DNA of 64,000 nt from Deinococcus arcticus (GCF_003028415.1 NZ_PYSV01000008.1:62001-126000); one strand, 5' to 3'; shown: positions 19,298 to 36,126, numbered from the stretch's first letter. Notes: generated by a model not told the origin, from the letters alone. Made by a program: numbers and translations.

Positions 19298-19914
19298 TTG
19301 AGTTACTTCGCGGATAAACAACCACTGGTGGCGGACATTTTCAGCCGCTACCCCGATTCGCCGCAGGGGCGAAGAAGCGCGCTGATGCCACTGCTGCGGG
19401 AAGTGCAGGACGCCGAGGGCTTTGTTTCAGAAACCCGAATGGCGGAAATTGCCGCGCTGGTGGGGACTACCGCCACCGAAGTGCGCAGCGTCATGAGCTT
19501 CTATTCCACCTACCACACGGTGCCCACGGGCCGGTATCACCTGCAGGTCTGCTCCACGCTGATGTGCGCGCTGGCGGGTTCGGATGAGCTGTGGGACCAC
19601 CTCGTGGAGACGCTGGACGTGCAGCCCGGCGAAGTGACCAGTGACGGCCGGTTCAGCGTGCAGAAGGTGGAGTGCCTGGGCAGCTGCGGCACCGCGCCCA
19701 TGATGCAGATCAACGACGACGGCTATTACGAGAACGTGGGCCCAGGCAAGTGCGCCCGGATTCTGGCGGACCTGCGTGCTGACCGCCAACCGCTGCCAGA
19801 CAACCCGGTGCCGGTGACGGTGACCGCCGAGGGCCGCCAGCTGATGGCCAACGGGCAGGCGGTGGGCAGCAGTGTCACGGGCCTGACCGTCCTGCCGGAT
19901 TCGGGGAGGGCCCT

Positions 19915-19918
<4 letters not shown>
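19298..19918 (+). CDS. nuoE: NADH-quinone oxidoreductase subunit E
   Basis: A thioredoxin-fold 2Fe-2S protein (cluster N1a) of the NADH-input module. Ligands Cys85, Cys90, Cys126 and Cys130 are all present (CSTLMC and CLGSC). The start is TTG 19298 with AAGGAG about 11 bases upstream. 206 residues with a C-terminal tail of about 40 residues past the core. Its TGA overlaps the nuoF ATG. Confidence 0.95.
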
Positions 19919-21255
<1,337 letters not shown>

Positions 21256-21331
21256 GCCGCGCCGCCGTCCAGGGCAGTGGGCCCGCAGGCCGCCTGTCAC
21301 CCGGCATCGGCGCCGACCGGAGGGAGGCGAA

Positions 21332-24696
<3,365 letters not shown>

Positions 24697-24890
24697 TGAG
24701 TGGTGATGGTCAATGGTTGATGGTTGATGGAGAGGTGGCCGGCCGGGAGCGCGCGTTGAGCTGGGTGCGCCCCTCCTCTGCTTCGCAGCTCTGCGAGCCA
24801 CCCCACCCCTCTTCCACGGGGGGAGAGGGAGTCAACACCGCCTCCCGCCTCCCGCTTCCCGCCTCCCGCTGTTTCCCCACTTCCCCCCTG
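24697..24890. repeat. Composite reiterated-word spacer (TTGATGG and CCTCCCGC classes)
   Basis: In the 207-base nuoH-nuoI gap. GGTCAATGGTTGATGGTTG and TGATGG words come first, then a hairpin CTCTTCC/GGGGAGAG, then four near-tandem CCTCCCGC/CTTCCCGC words (24841-24870). No complement of the TTGATGG word is present here, unlike at 17809, so this copy may be decayed or recombined. Confidence 0.5.
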
Positions 24891-24903
24891 AAAGGAGCCC
24901 CCC

Positions 24904-25440
24904 ATGGGCGTACTTGAGATCGCCAAGGGCATGGGCGTCACGCTGAGCAAGTTGTTTCAGAAGCCCGTGACGGTCAGTTACCCCGAACAGCGCGCCACGC
25001 TGCAGCCCCGCTTTCGTGGCCGCCACATCCTGACGCGCCACCCGGGCACGGGCCTGGAAAAGTGCATCGGCTGTTCGCTGTGTGCCGCCGCCTGCCCGGC
25101 CTACGCCATCTATGTGGAAGCCGCCGAGAACGACCCCGCCGCGCCCGTCAGTCCGGGCGAGCGCTACGCCAGGGTCTATGAGATCAACATGCTGCGCTGC
25201 ATCTTCTGCGGCATGTGCGAGGAAGCCTGCCCCACGGGCGCCGTGGTCATGGGCAACGAATTCGAGATGGCCGATTACCGCTCCCGCGACTTCGTGTATG
25301 GCAAGGAAGACATGCTGGTGGGCGTCACCGGCAGCCTGCCCCAGCGCCGCGAGGCCGAGCGCAGGGGCAAGCCGGTGCGCCTGGGCTTCCAGCTGGAGGG
25401 CGCTGTGCGCGAGGAGTTGGAAGGGGTGAAGTATCAGTGA
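24904..25440 (+). CDS. nuoI: NADH-quinone oxidoreductase subunit I
   Basis: Carries clusters N6a and N6b in two 4Fe-4S motifs: [12 protein letters not shown] and [12 protein letters not shown]. 178 residues. AAAGGAG precedes the ATG. Confidence 0.97.
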   Translation: MGVLEIAKGMGVTLSKLFQKPVTVSYPEQRATLQPRFRGRHILTRHPGTGLEKCIGCSLCAAACPAYAIYVEAAENDPAAPVSPGERYARVYEINMLRCIFCGMCEEACPTGAVVMGNEFEMADYRSRDFVYGKEDMLVGVTGSLPQRREAERRGKPVRLGFQLEGAVREELEGVKYQ

Positions 25441-25595
25441 TGGTTGATGGTCAAACGTTGATGGTGGATGGTGTCAGCGGCCAGGGCGTCGCGGGGGCGA
25501 AAGGGTGGGGCACCGAAACCCCACGCACCGCTTCCTGCCTCCTGCGTTCCCTGCTGTTCCCACTCCCTGCTGCCCACTCCCCACTTCCCGTGGCC
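25441..25595. repeat. Composite reiterated-word spacer (TTGATGG and TTCCCTGC classes)
   Basis: In the 166-base nuoI-nuoJ gap. GGTTGATGGTC and GTTGATGGTGGATGG words are followed by CGAAAGGGTGGGGC/GCACCG-type stems and by near-tandem TTCCTGCC, TTCCCTGC, TTCCCACTCCCTGC words. It has the same plan as the nuoH-nuoI spacer. Confidence 0.5.
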
Positions 25596-25606
25596 GGCGG
25601 TCACGC

Positions 25607-26254
25607 ATGACGCTCGCCTTTATCCTTCTGGGCGCGCTGGCCATCGTCGGCGGCATCATCACCATTGCCGCCCGCAACGCTGTACACGCCTCGCTGGGGC
25701 TGGTGGGCACGCTGCTGTGCGTGGCGGGGCTGTTTGCCACGCTGAACGCCTCGTTTCTGGCGGCCACGCAGGTGATCGTGTACGCCGGGGCCGTGATGGT
25801 GCTGTTTCTCTTCGTCATCATGCTGCTCAATGCCAACCAGCCGGTCACCGGGCACGACCCGGTGCCGTTCGTGCGGGAGCTGGCGGGCATTGGTGGCACG
25901 CTGCTGGCGGCGGCCTTTGTGGTGCTGGCCTTTACCTACAAAGACCCCCGCCCCCTGGCAGAAAGTGCAGCGGCCCTGCGCGGCGGCGACGCCATGATCA
26001 TGGGCGAAACGCTGCTCACGCGCTTCCTGCTGCCCTTTGAAGCGGTCAGCATTCTGCTGCTGGTGGCCATTGTGGGCTCGGTGGCCCTGGTGCAGCGCCC
26101 CGAGGCTCAGCCTGACGGCGTGCCCGATGAACTGGACACCCCGGTGGGTACCGTGCCCGGCGACCGGGGACAGGACGAGCAACCCCGCTTTGGGCCCCGC
26201 GTGGGCGGCCAGCCGGCCCTGCAAGCGGCCCGGGACGGCGAGGTGAGCGCGTAA
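25607..26254 (+). CDS. nuoJ: NADH-quinone oxidoreductase subunit J
   Basis: A membrane subunit with five hydrophobic segments; [19 protein letters not shown] is the conserved third helix with its pi-bulge. 215 residues, with a hydrophilic C-terminal tail of about 50 residues that is longer than in most relatives. ATG 25607 was chosen because upstream in-frame sequence is the repeat spacer. The stop overlaps nuoK (TAATG). Confidence 0.94.
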   Translation: MTLAFILLGALAIVGGIITIAARNAVHASLGLVGTLLCVAGLFATLNASFLAATQVIVYAGAVMVLFLFVIMLLNANQPVTGHDPVPFVRELAGIGGTLLAAAFVVLAFTYKDPRPLAESAAALRGGDAMIMGETLLTRFLLPFEAVSILLLVAIVGSVALVQRPEAQPDGVPDELDTPVGTVPGDRGQDEQPRFGPRVGGQPALQAARDGEVSA

Positions 26255-26556
26255 TGGTGTCCACCTCTTCCTACCTGGCGCTCTCGGGCATTCTGTTCGC
26301 CCTGGGCATGATCGGGGTGCTGACCCGGCGCACGGCCATCATGGTGTTCCTGTCGGTGGAACTCATGCTGAACGCTGCGAACCTCGCGCTGGTGGCGTTT
26401 GCGCGCTCGTGGGGCGATCCCACCGGGCAAACGGCCGTGTTCATCGTGATGACCCTGGCCGCCGCCGAAGTGGCCATTGGCCTGGCGATCATCGTCGCTA
26501 TTTTCCGCAAGCGCGAGACCACCAACGTGGACGATCTCGCGGCCCTGAAAGGCTGA
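26254..26556 (+). CDS. nuoK: NADH-quinone oxidoreductase subunit K
   Basis: A three-helix membrane subunit, 100 residues. The conserved glutamates for proton transfer are in [11 protein letters not shown] and [11 protein letters not shown]. Overlaps nuoJ by one base; nuoL begins immediately after the stop. Confidence 0.96.
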   Translation: MVSTSSYLALSGILFALGMIGVLTRRTAIMVFLSVELMLNAANLALVAFARSWGDPTGQTAVFIVMTLAAAEVAIGLAIIVAIFRKRETTNVDDLAALKG

Positions 26557-28491
26557 GTGGCTATGGACAGTCTTCCCGCTCTTTACCTGCTGCCGCTGCT
26601 GCCGCTGCTGTCGTTTGCGGTGCTGATGTGCTTTCCGCGCCTGTTTCCGGGCAAGACCGGCGGCTGGGTGGCCACCGGCGCGGTGGGCGCCGCCTTCGTG
26701 GTGGCCGCGCTGCGCTACCTGAACCAGGGTGGTACCCCAGCCCACGAGATTCTCTGGGAATGGCTGCCCAACATGGCCCTGAACGCCAACCTTGCCGTGG
26801 GCTTCTGGTATGACCAGCTCTCGGCCCTGATGGCCCTGATTATCACGGGCGTGGGCTTCCTGATTCACCTGTACTCCATTTCCTACATGGGGCACGACCC
26901 GAAGTTCACGCGCTTTTTCGCCTTCCTGAACTTCTTCGTGGCCATGATGCTGATTCTGGTCCTGGCCGACTCCTACCCCCTGATGTTCGTGGGCTGGGAA
27001 GGCGTGGGCATGGCGTCGTACCTCCTGATCGGCTTCTGGTTCAACGGCCGCAACAGCGAAGCGTCGGACCGGGACCTGCGCGAGGCCAGCGACCGCGAGG
27101 GCGTGGCGAACTCCAACGCCGCCCGCAAGGCCTTCATCATGAACCGCATTGGCGACCTGGGCTTCATGCTGGGCATGTTCCTGCTGTTCAAGCTGTACGG
27201 CACCCTCTCCATCCCGGAACTGGCCGAGCGGGTGGAGGGCGGCGCGCAGGTGGCGCAGGCCGGCATTGAACTGGCCTGTCTGTTCCTGCTGGTGGGCGCG
27301 GTGGGCAAGAGTGGTCAGCTGCCCCTGACCACCTGGCTGCCGGACGCCATGGCCGGGCCCACGCCAGTGTCGGCGCTGATTCACGCGGCGACCATGGTGA
27401 CGGCGGGCGTGTATCTGGTGGCGCGCAGTCACTTCCTGTACGACCTCGCCCCGAACGCCAGCCTGTGGGTGGCCTGGGTGGGTGGCCTGACGGCGCTGTA
27501 CGGGGCCCTTTCCGCCCTGAACCAGCACGACATCAAGAAGATTCTGGCGTTCTCCACGGTGTCGCAGCTGGGCTACATGTTCATGGCCGTGGGCCTGCAC
27601 GCCTACTCTGCCGGGGTCTTTCACCTGCTCACGCACGCCTTTTTCAAGGCGCTGCTGTTCCTGGCGGCGGGCGCCGTGATTCACGCCCTGCACGACGAAC
27701 AGGACGTGCGCCGCATGGGCGGGCTGCGCCGCAAGATGCCCTTTACCCATCTGGTGTCGGTGGCGGGTGTGCTGGCCATTGCCGGCATTCCCATCTGGAG
27801 CGGCTTCTTTTCCAAGGACGCCATTCTGGCCGCCGCTTTTGAAGCCAATCCCGGCCTGTACGTGATCGGGCTGGGCGTGGCGCTGCTGACTGCCTTTTAC
27901 ATGGGCCGCTGGTACTTTCTGGTGTGGGCGGGCAAGTACCGGGGGCACGCGCACCCGCACGAGGCGGACCTGCTGACCAGGATTCCGCTGGGCATTCTGG
28001 CCGCGCTGGCCACCCTGGGCGGGCTGCTGAACATTCCCACCTTCCTGGGCGGCAAGCACGCCTTCGATGACTACCTGGGCCGCGCCATTCCAGTGCACGC
28101 CCACGAGATTCCCGTGAGCACCGAGTGGCTGCTGACCGCGCTGGCGGTGGGCGCCGGGGTGCTGGGGCTGGTCTGGGCCTATCTGGAACACCGCCGGGGC
28201 ACCCTGATGGACGGCCCGCTGGGCGAAACCAGCACGCGCGCCCTGTACCTGGACACCGTGTACGACAACGTGGTGGGCGCCCCCAGCCGGGCCATTGCCG
28301 GCGCGCTGGACACCGTGGACCGGGGCACCGACAGCGCGCTGGGCAGTGTGGCGCGCAACGCCAGCGGGCCGGGCGGCCTGTTCACCCTGTGGCAGAGCGG
28401 TTTCGTGCGGGCCTACGCGGTCAGCATGGTGCTGGGCACCGCGCTGATCATCGGCTACTGGGCCCTGAAAACGATTGGAAGTGGCGCATGA
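26557..28491 (+). CDS. nuoL: NADH-quinone oxidoreductase subunit L
   Basis: An antiporter-like proton-pumping subunit, 644 residues. It has GWEGVGMASYLLIGFW, KSGQLPLTTWLPDAMAGPTP (with key Lys) and a C-terminal lateral helix region. The GTG at 26557 directly abuts the nuoK stop; ATG 26563 is the alternative start. It overlaps nuoM by four bases. Confidence 0.96.
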   Translation: MAMDSLPALYLLPLLPLLSFAVLMCFPRLFPGKTGGWVATGAVGAAFVVAALRYLNQGGTPAHEILWEWLPNMALNANLAVGFWYDQLSALMALIITGVGFLIHLYSISYMGHDPKFTRFFAFLNFFVAMMLILVLADSYPLMFVGWEGVGMASYLLIGFWFNGRNSEASDRDLREASDREGVANSNAARKAFIMNRIGDLGFMLGMFLLFKLYGTLSIPELAERVEGGAQVAQAGIELACLFLLVGAVGKSGQLPLTTWLPDAMAGPTPVSALIHAATMVTAGVYLVARSHFLYDLAPNASLWVAWVGGLTALYGALSALNQHDIKKILAFSTVSQLGYMFMAVGLHAYSAGVFHLLTHAFFKALLFLAAGAVIHALHDEQDVRRMGGLRRKMPFTHLVSVAGVLAIAGIPIWSGFFSKDAILAAAFEANPGLYVIGLGVALLTAFYMGRWYFLVWAGKYRGHAHPHEADLLTRIPLGILAALATLGGLLNIPTFLGGKHAFDDYLGRAIPVHAHEIPVSTEWLLTALAVGAGVLGLVWAYLEHRRGTLMDGPLGETSTRALYLDTVYDNVVGAPSRAIAGALDTVDRGTDSALGSVARNASGPGGLFTLWQSGFVRAYAVSMVLGTALIIGYWALKTIGSGA

Positions 28492-29930
28492 CCTTTCTGG
28501 ACTGGCTTCCCACGATCATGATTTTCCTGCCGGTGCTGGGCAGCCTGCTGCTGCTGGTGGTGCCGAAAACCTTCCGGGACGAGGTGGCGGGCCTGATTGC
28601 CGCGCTGACCCTGGGCGCTGGGCTGGCCATCTGGCGCGGCGGCGGCTCAGAGCTGTTCCGCTGGGACTGGATTCCGCCGCTGGGCATCACCTACTCGGTG
28701 CAGCTGAGCGGGGTCAGCCTCGCGCTGGCGCTGGTCACGGCGTTCATGTCCTTTATCGCCATCCTGTACGCCGCGCGGCGCATCCCGAACCCCGGGCCCA
28801 TGCTCTCGCTGATTCTGGCGATGGAAACCGGCCTGATCGGTATTTTTGCCGCGCAGGACCTGCTGCTGTTCTACGTGTTCTTTGAAGACGCCCTGATTCC
28901 CGCCCTGCTGATGCTGGCCATGTACGGCAAGGCTGGGCGCATGAAGGCGCTGGTGAAGTTTGCGGCCTACACGCTGTTTGGCAGCCTGCTGATGCTGGTG
29001 AGCATCATCGGGGTGCGCTACCTGGGGGGCAGCCCCACCTTCGCCATGGTGGACCTGAAGGCCAACCTCGTGGAGGGCCCCGCCCAGACGTGGCTGTACC
29101 TGGGTTTCCTGGCGGCCATGGCGGTGAAGCTGCCCCTGTGGCCCCTACACGCGTGGCTGCCGGACTTCCACGAGCAGAACCATGATTCCGGCGTGCCGGA
29201 CGTGATGGGCACGCTGTACAAGGTGGGCGGGTACGGCCTGTTTACCTTCGGGATTCCGCTGTTCCCGGACGCCAGCCTGGAACTGCGCCCCATCCTGATG
29301 GGTCTGGCCGCCTTCACGGCCCTGTACGCCGCCTGGATTGCCTTCCGGCAGACCGACTGGAAGCGCCTGCTGGCCTACGCGGGCCTGTCGCACATGGGCT
29401 TCGTGGCGCTGGGCGTGTTTTCGCTCAACGAAACCGCCGTGATTGGCGCCATGTACCTGCTGGCTTTCCAGAACCTGTACACGGGCGCGCTGTTTCTCTC
29501 GGTGGGCATGGTGCAGGAGCGCATTGGCAGCCTGGAGACCCGGGTGGGCGGCGTGATGACCCAGGCGGGCGCCCTGAGTGGCCTGACCATGGCCCTGTGG
29601 TTCGCGTCCATCGCCGTGCCGGGGCTGGCCGGGTTTATCGGGGAATTCTCGATTCTCCTGGGGGCCTATCAGGTCTCGCCGTGGCTCACCTTCATTGCCG
29701 GGATCACCACCATTGCCGCCGCCGCCTACGCCCTGACCGCCTTCCAGACCACCTTCTGGCAGGCCCGCCCGCTGGGCGCCGTGGGCGTGCGCGACCTCGT
29801 GCACACCGAGTGGCTGGTGCTGGGCCTGCCGCTGGCCGTGCTGATTCTCTTCGGCGTGTACTCCGCGCCGGCCCTGAACCTCATGCAGCCGGCGGTGCGC
29901 GCCGTGCTGAGCGCCCTGGGAGGCAACTGA
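28488..29930 (+). CDS. nuoM: NADH-quinone oxidoreductase subunit M
   Basis: The second antiporter-like subunit, 480 residues. Signatures YVFFEDALIPALLML (key Glu) and VKLPLWPLHAWLPDFHEQ are present. The ATG overlaps the nuoL stop (ATGA). Residue runs match the usual NuoM length. Confidence 0.96.
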   Translation: MTFLDWLPTIMIFLPVLGSLLLLVVPKTFRDEVAGLIAALTLGAGLAIWRGGGSELFRWDWIPPLGITYSVQLSGVSLALALVTAFMSFIAILYAARRIPNPGPMLSLILAMETGLIGIFAAQDLLLFYVFFEDALIPALLMLAMYGKAGRMKALVKFAAYTLFGSLLMLVSIIGVRYLGGSPTFAMVDLKANLVEGPAQTWLYLGFLAAMAVKLPLWPLHAWLPDFHEQNHDSGVPDVMGTLYKVGGYGLFTFGIPLFPDASLELRPILMGLAAFTALYAAWIAFRQTDWKRLLAYAGLSHMGFVALGVFSLNETAVIGAMYLLAFQNLYTGALFLSVGMVQERIGSLETRVGGVMTQAGALSGLTMALWFASIAVPGLAGFIGEFSILLGAYQVSPWLTFIAGITTIAAAAYALTAFQTTFWQARPLGAVGVRDLVHTEWLVLGLPLAVLILFGVYSAPALNLMQPAVRAVLSALGGN

Positions 29931-29931
29931 C

Positions 29932-31389
29932 ATGCTGACGCCCCCCGATGTGGCCCTGACCCCCATGCTGCCTATCCTGATCGTGCTGGCCGGCGCCATT
30001 TCCAGCACCCTGCTGGGCTTCTGGGTCCAGCGGCGCACCCTCACCTTCATCAACATCGGCGCGCTGCTGCTCTCGGGCGCCAGCCTCACCCTGCTGTGGA
30101 ACCGGGGCCTGAGCGCCTTTGGCGGCAGCCTGAACGCCGACAACGCGGCGCTGCTGCTCTCCTTTGTCATTCTGGTGGGTACCCTGATGACCCTGCTGGT
30201 CACCCTGGATACCGCGTGGCGCGCGCGGGTGTCGTTCCCCGAATTCGACGCCATGCTCATGTACGCCGTGACCGGCTGCCTGCTCATCGCCTTTTCCGGC
30301 GACCTGATCGTCATGCTGATCGGCCTGGAGATCATGAGCCTGTCGAGCTACGTGCTTGCCACCCTGCAGGGCTCGCGCCGCGCCGAGGAATCCGGCCTGA
30401 AATACTTCCTGCTGGGCGCAGCGGGCAGCGCGGTGCTGATTTACGGTCTGGCCTTCGTGTACGGCGCCACCGGCAGCCTGAACTACGCCGCCATTGCCGA
30501 GCGCGTGGGGTCCGTACAGGGCCTGTTGCCGCAGAACGTGGGCATTCTGGTGGGCGGCGCCCTGCTGGTGTTGTGCGGCTTTGCCTTCAAGGTGGCCCTG
30601 GCGCCCTTTCACCAGTGGACCCCCGACGTGTACGGCGGCGCACCCACCAGCGTGAGCCTCTTTCTGAGCACCGTGGTGAAGGTCGCCGCCTTTGCAGGCA
30701 TGCTGCGCGTGTTCTCCGGCGCCCTGGCCGACGCCCCGGGCTGGCATTCGGTGATGCAGGTGCTGATCGCTGCCACCCTGATCGTGGGGAATCTGGCGGC
30801 GCTGCGCCAGCTGAACTTCAAGCGCATGCTGGCGTACTCGGCCGTGGCCCACACCGGCTTCCTGGCGATGGCCCTGTTGGGCACCCCCCAGGCGGGCGGC
30901 GCCGCCCTCAGTTACTACCTGCTTGTGTACACCCTCATGACCGCCGCTGCCCTGGCCGTGGTGGCCGCCCTGCAGCGCTCCGAGGCGGGGTTCGAGATCA
31001 GCGACCTGCGCGGGCTGTACTTCCGGCATCCAGGGTACGCAGTGTGCCTGGCCATCTGCCTGGCCTCGCTGGCGGGCCTGCCGCCGTTTGCCGGGTTCTT
31101 CGGCAAGTACCTCGTGTTCCAGGCGGCCTTTCAGAACGGCTACGTGTGGCTGAGCGTGCTGGCGGCCCTGACCAGTGTGGCCGCGCTGGTGTACTACCTG
31201 CGCCCCGCCATGCTGATGTTCATGCCGGACCGCACCCCGGCGCGCGAATACGCCCACGGCCAGCGTCCCGCCACCACCCTGGCGGTGGGCCTGGGCGTGG
31301 CGGGCGTGACGGTGCTGGGCCTGCTGCCCAACCTGTGGTACGCCTGGGGGGCCTCGCCGGTGATCTGGAACCTGCTCGCCGGCCGGTAA
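29932..31389 (+). CDS. nuoN: NADH-quinone oxidoreductase subunit N
   Basis: The third antiporter-like subunit, 485 residues. IGLEIMSLSSYVLA and FKVALAPFHQWTPDVYGGAP are diagnostic. It starts one base after the nuoM stop and closes the nuoA-N operon, all 14 genes in the standard order. Confidence 0.96.
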   Translation: MLTPPDVALTPMLPILIVLAGAISSTLLGFWVQRRTLTFINIGALLLSGASLTLLWNRGLSAFGGSLNADNAALLLSFVILVGTLMTLLVTLDTAWRARVSFPEFDAMLMYAVTGCLLIAFSGDLIVMLIGLEIMSLSSYVLATLQGSRRAEESGLKYFLLGAAGSAVLIYGLAFVYGATGSLNYAAIAERVGSVQGLLPQNVGILVGGALLVLCGFAFKVALAPFHQWTPDVYGGAPTSVSLFLSTVVKVAAFAGMLRVFSGALADAPGWHSVMQVLIAATLIVGNLAALRQLNFKRMLAYSAVAHTGFLAMALLGTPQAGGAALSYYLLVYTLMTAAALAVVAALQRSEAGFEISDLRGLYFRHPGYAVCLAICLASLAGLPPFAGFFGKYLVFQAAFQNGYVWLSVLAALTSVAALVYYLRPAMLMFMPDRTPAREYAHGQRPATTLAVGLGVAGVTVLGLLPNLWYAWGASPVIWNLLAGR

Positions 31390-31413
31390 AGCCGGGAGCG
31401 GGCCCCGTTCCAG

Positions 31414-31452
31414 CAGCAAGCCGCCGCCCCGGATTGGAGCGGCGGCTTGCTG
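31414..31452. terminator. Terminator between nuoN and proS
   Basis: CAGCAAGCCGCCGC pairs perfectly (14 bases) with GCGGCGGCTTGCTG around an 11-base loop, between two convergent genes. There is no long T-run on either side. Confidence 0.7.
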
Positions 31453-31491
31453 TGGTGGGGGTGCCCCGGTTCTCTCAGGACAGCGGCCTGC

Positions 31492-32976
31492 TCAGTACTG
31501 CCGGCCGAAAATCACGCGCTTGCCGTAGGCGCCCGGCTGGCCGCACTTCACGCAGGGGCCCTCGCCGTGCTCGTGGAAGAATTCGGCGTCGTCCAGCGGC
31601 ACGTTGCGCGTGGTGGCCTTGGTGTCGTCCTTGATGCTCTTTTCGCACGCGGCGTCGGCGCAGTGGTACGCGCGGACCCAGTGCCCACTCTCGATGCCTT
31701 CCTGGAACGCCTCGTAGGTGTCGGCCACCAGGGTGCGGGTCAGCAGAAACTGGGTCGCGCGGCCATACAGCCAGTCGTGAATCTCGTCCAAGCGGGCGGG
31801 CATGCCCGCCACGGCGTCGGCGCGCGTCAGGGTCTCCTTCTCGTCACGGTTGCGGTTTTTCACCACGACCACACCCTGCTCCAGATCGCGCGGGCCCAGT
31901 TCAATGCGCACCGGCACGCCCTTCAGTTCCCAGTCGTTGTACTTGAAGCCGTTGGTCACGCCGTCGCGCCGGTCCACCTTCACCTTCAGGCCCAGGCCAC
32001 GCAGTTCGGCGGCCAGCTTCTCGCCCTCTTCCACCATCTGGTCAAAGTTGTCCTTGCGGCCCACGGGAATCACCACCACCTGAATGGGCGCAATCCGGGG
32101 CGGCATGATCAGCCCGAAGTCGTCGCCGTGCGTCATGATGATCGCGCCGATGATGCGGCTGGAAATCGCCCAGGAGGTCGTGTGGGCGTACTCTTCCTTC
32201 TGTTCGCGCGTCTGGAACTTCACGTCAAAGGCCCTGGAGAAGTTCTGGCCCAGGTAGTGGCTGGTGCCGGACTGCAGCGCCTTACCGTCGCGCATCATGC
32301 CCTCAATGGAGTAGGTGGCCACGGCCCCGGCAAAGCGCTCGCTGGCGGTCTTCTCGCCGCGCACCACGGGCAGCGCCAGCACGTCGCGGCAGAACTCGTG
32401 GTAGAGGTCCAGCATCTGCCGCACTTCGGCGCGGGCCTCGGGTTCATTGGCGTGGGCGGTGTGGCCCTCGTGCCAGAAGAATTCGCTGGTGCGCAGAAAC
32501 GCCTTGGTGCGCAGCTCGGCGCGGAACACGCTGCCCCACTGGTAGTGCAAGAAAGGCAGGTCCCGGTAAGAGTTCAGCCAGCCGCTCCACATGTGCCCAA
32601 TGATGGTTTCGCTGGTGGGGCGCAGCACATAGGGCTCAGCCAGTTCCTCGGTGCCGATCTTGCTGACCGTGAAGAGTTCCGGCGCAAAGCCTTCCACGTG
32701 GTCGGCTTCCCTGGTGATAAAGCCCATGGGAATCAGGGTGGGAAAGACCAGGGACTCGTGGCCGGTGGCCTTGAAGCGGTCGTCCAGCCAGCGCACGATG
32801 TTTTCCCACAGCGCGCTGCCATAAGGGCGCACCACCATGGCGCCCGCCACGGGGCTGTTGTCGGCCAGATCGGCCTTTTTCACGACCTCGTTGTACCAGT
32901 CGTTGAAATCTGCGCTCTGGGGGGTGACGCCGTACTGCGCCGCCTTCCTGTCCTGTTTCCCGCCGTCTTTCGTCAT
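31492..32976 (-). CDS. proS: Prolyl-tRNA synthetase, archaeal/eukaryotic type
   Basis: Charges tRNA-Pro. 494 residues, class [18 protein letters not shown] is motif 2 region and [13 protein letters not shown] precedes motif 3. The C-terminal zinc-binding domain has Cys pairs CADAAC and CVKC, and the protein ends in Tyr, features of the short ProS type used by Thermus. It lacks the editing insertion of the E. coli type. ATG 32976 was chosen because TATCAT lies eight bases upstream (leaderless pattern); further in-frame codons upstream are low-complexity. Confidence 0.95.
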   Translation of the reverse strand: MTKDGGKQDRKAAQYGVTPQSADFNDWYNEVVKKADLADNSPVAGAMVVRPYGSALWENIVRWLDDRFKATGHESLVFPTLIPMGFITREADHVEGFAPELFTVSKIGTEELAEPYVLRPTSETIIGHMWSGWLNSYRDLPFLHYQWGSVFRAELRTKAFLRTSEFFWHEGHTAHANEPEARAEVRQMLDLYHEFCRDVLALPVVRGEKTASERFAGAVATYSIEGMMRDGKALQSGTSHYLGQNFSRAFDVKFQTREQKEEYAHTTSWAISSRIIGAIIMTHGDDFGLIMPPRIAPIQVVVIPVGRKDNFDQMVEEGEKLAAELRGLGLKVKVDRRDGVTNGFKYNDWELKGVPVRIELGPRDLEQGVVVVKNRNRDEKETLTRADAVAGMPARLDEIHDWLYGRATQFLLTRTLVADTYEAFQEGIESGHWVRAYHCADAACEKSIKDDTKATTRNVPLDDAEFFHEHGEGPCVKCGQPGAYGKRVIFGRQY

Positions 32977-33088
32977 CACCCCGCATGATACCGGGCGCAG
33001 GGAGGGTCGGAATCGGCCAGAGGGGAGGGCAGAGGGCAGGCCAGGTGGCAGAGGCGCGGGGAGGGGAGGGCCGGGCAGACTGCCTGCT

Positions 33089-33562
33089 ATGAGTGCATCC
33101 ACCCATTACTTCTACCGAACGGCCCACCCGTTCTCGAATTTCCACCCCAGCCTGTTTGTGGAGGACGGCGTGACATACCACTGGGCCGAGCAGTACCTGA
33201 TGGCCCGCAAGGCGAAGCTGTTTGGCGACGAGGCCACCCGGGCGAGGATCCTGGCCGCCTCTACCCCCGCAGAATGCAAGGCGCTGGGGCGCCGCGTGAC
33301 CCCATACGACGATGGGGTCTGGGCGCGCGAGCGGTTCGGCGTGGCCCTGGCGATGCTGCGGCTGAAATTTGGGCAGAATCCAGAGCTGCGCGCCTTCCTG
33401 CTGAACACCGCAGACGCCGAGCTGGTCGAGACGGCGGCGGATGACCGCATCTGGGGCATCGGCTTCGCGGAGCCCCAGGCCGAGGGCGCGCGGCAGGCGT
33501 GGGGGCAGAACCTGCTGGGCAAAGCCCTGATGGCGGTGCGGGCGGAACTGCAGCTTGCCTGA
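33089..33562 (+). CDS. NADAR (YbiA-like) family protein
   Basis: 157 residues. F-x-N-F-HPSLF near the start, then [18 protein letters not shown], and WARERF with IWGIGF are the family marks. NADAR proteins hydrolyse N-glycosidic bonds of riboflavin intermediates or remove ADP-ribose from DNA; which applies here cannot be told. No partner ADP-ribosyltransferase (DarT-like) is next to it. ATG follows TGCCTGCT with no ribosome site, again suggesting a leaderless mRNA. Confidence 0.88.
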   Translation: MSASTHYFYRTAHPFSNFHPSLFVEDGVTYHWAEQYLMARKAKLFGDEATRARILAASTPAECKALGRRVTPYDDGVWARERFGVALAMLRLKFGQNPELRAFLLNTADAELVETAADDRIWGIGFAEPQAEGARQAWGQNLLGKALMAVRAELQLA

Positions 33563-33572
33563 CCGCCCAGAG

Positions 33573-33602
33573 TTGGAAACAGTTCCAATTCCGGTTTATG
33601 CT
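33573..33602 (+). promoter_or_regulatory. Operator TTGGAA-N4-TTCCAA and -10 box of amylosucrase
   Basis: TTGGAA (33573-33578) and TTCCAA (33583-33588) form a perfect inverted repeat placed where the -35 region should be, upstream of TATGCT (33597-33602). The start codon follows eight bases later. A repressor bound here would block transcription; its identity is unknown. Confidence 0.55.
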
Positions 33603-33610
33603 GAGCAGCC

Positions 33611-35545
<1,935 letters not shown>

Positions 35546-35653
35546 GCGCGGTGGTCAACGGGGCCAGTCAACGGGGCCACGCGCAGGAGGACGTGACCGA
35601 AAGCTCAACAGCAACGGACTCCGCCTGCAGCGGCCGGCCCCCTACCATCAGGT

Positions 35654-36076
35654 ATGGCAACCACCCTCAAGGCCCTGGCCCAGAAGATGCGCGGCATGGA
35701 CTACTGCCTGCTGACCACCGTGAGCAGTCACGGCCAGCTGGCCTCGCGGCCCATGAGCAACAACGGCGAGGTGGAATACGACGGCACCAGCTACTTTTTC
35801 ACCTGGGCTGACTCGCGCGCCGCCCGCGATATCGAGAAAAACAGCCACGTCGTACTGAACTTCAAGGCCAAGAAGGGCTTTTTGTTCGTGGCGGTGCAGG
35901 GCCACGCCCGCGTACTGCACGACCGCCGCGTGATGAAAGACCACTGGCACCCGGAGCTGGAGCGGTGGTTCAAAGGCGGCCTGGACACCGAGGGGCTGGT
36001 GATGCTGGTTGTGGACGCCCGGCGCATTCAGTGGTGGGGCGAGGAAGACGGCAAGATTGAGTTGAAGCCGGATTGA
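35654..36076 (+). CDS. Pyridoxamine 5'-phosphate oxidase-fold protein (general stress protein 26 type)
   Basis: 140 residues, split beta-barrel flavin fold. CLLTTVSSHGQLASRPM, YFFTWADSRAARDIEKN and QWWGEEDG fit the general stress protein 26 group, which bind FMN or FAD; the reaction is unknown. TACCAT lies five bases before the ATG. The 108-base gap before it contains a direct repeat GTCAACGGGGCCA. It is followed by a hairpin terminator. Confidence 0.85.
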   Translation: MATTLKALAQKMRGMDYCLLTTVSSHGQLASRPMSNNGEVEYDGTSYFFTWADSRAARDIEKNSHVVLNFKAKKGFLFVAVQGHARVLHDRRVMKDHWHPELERWFKGGLDTEGLVMLVVDARRIQWWGEEDGKIELKPD

Positions 36077-36100
36077 CGGGAAACCCCCAGCCATGCAAAT

Positions 36101-36126
36101 GGGGCAGCCCGGTTGGTGGCTGCCCC
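36101..36126. terminator. Terminator between the PPOX-fold gene and sufD
   Basis: GGGGCAGCC pairs with GGCTGCCCC around an eight-base loop, between convergent genes. Confidence 0.65.

Noticed and set aside
33089..33562. NADAR protein as part of an ADP-ribosylation defence pair
   Set aside because: No toxin-like ADP-ribosyltransferase is adjacent; neighbours are proS and amylosucrase.
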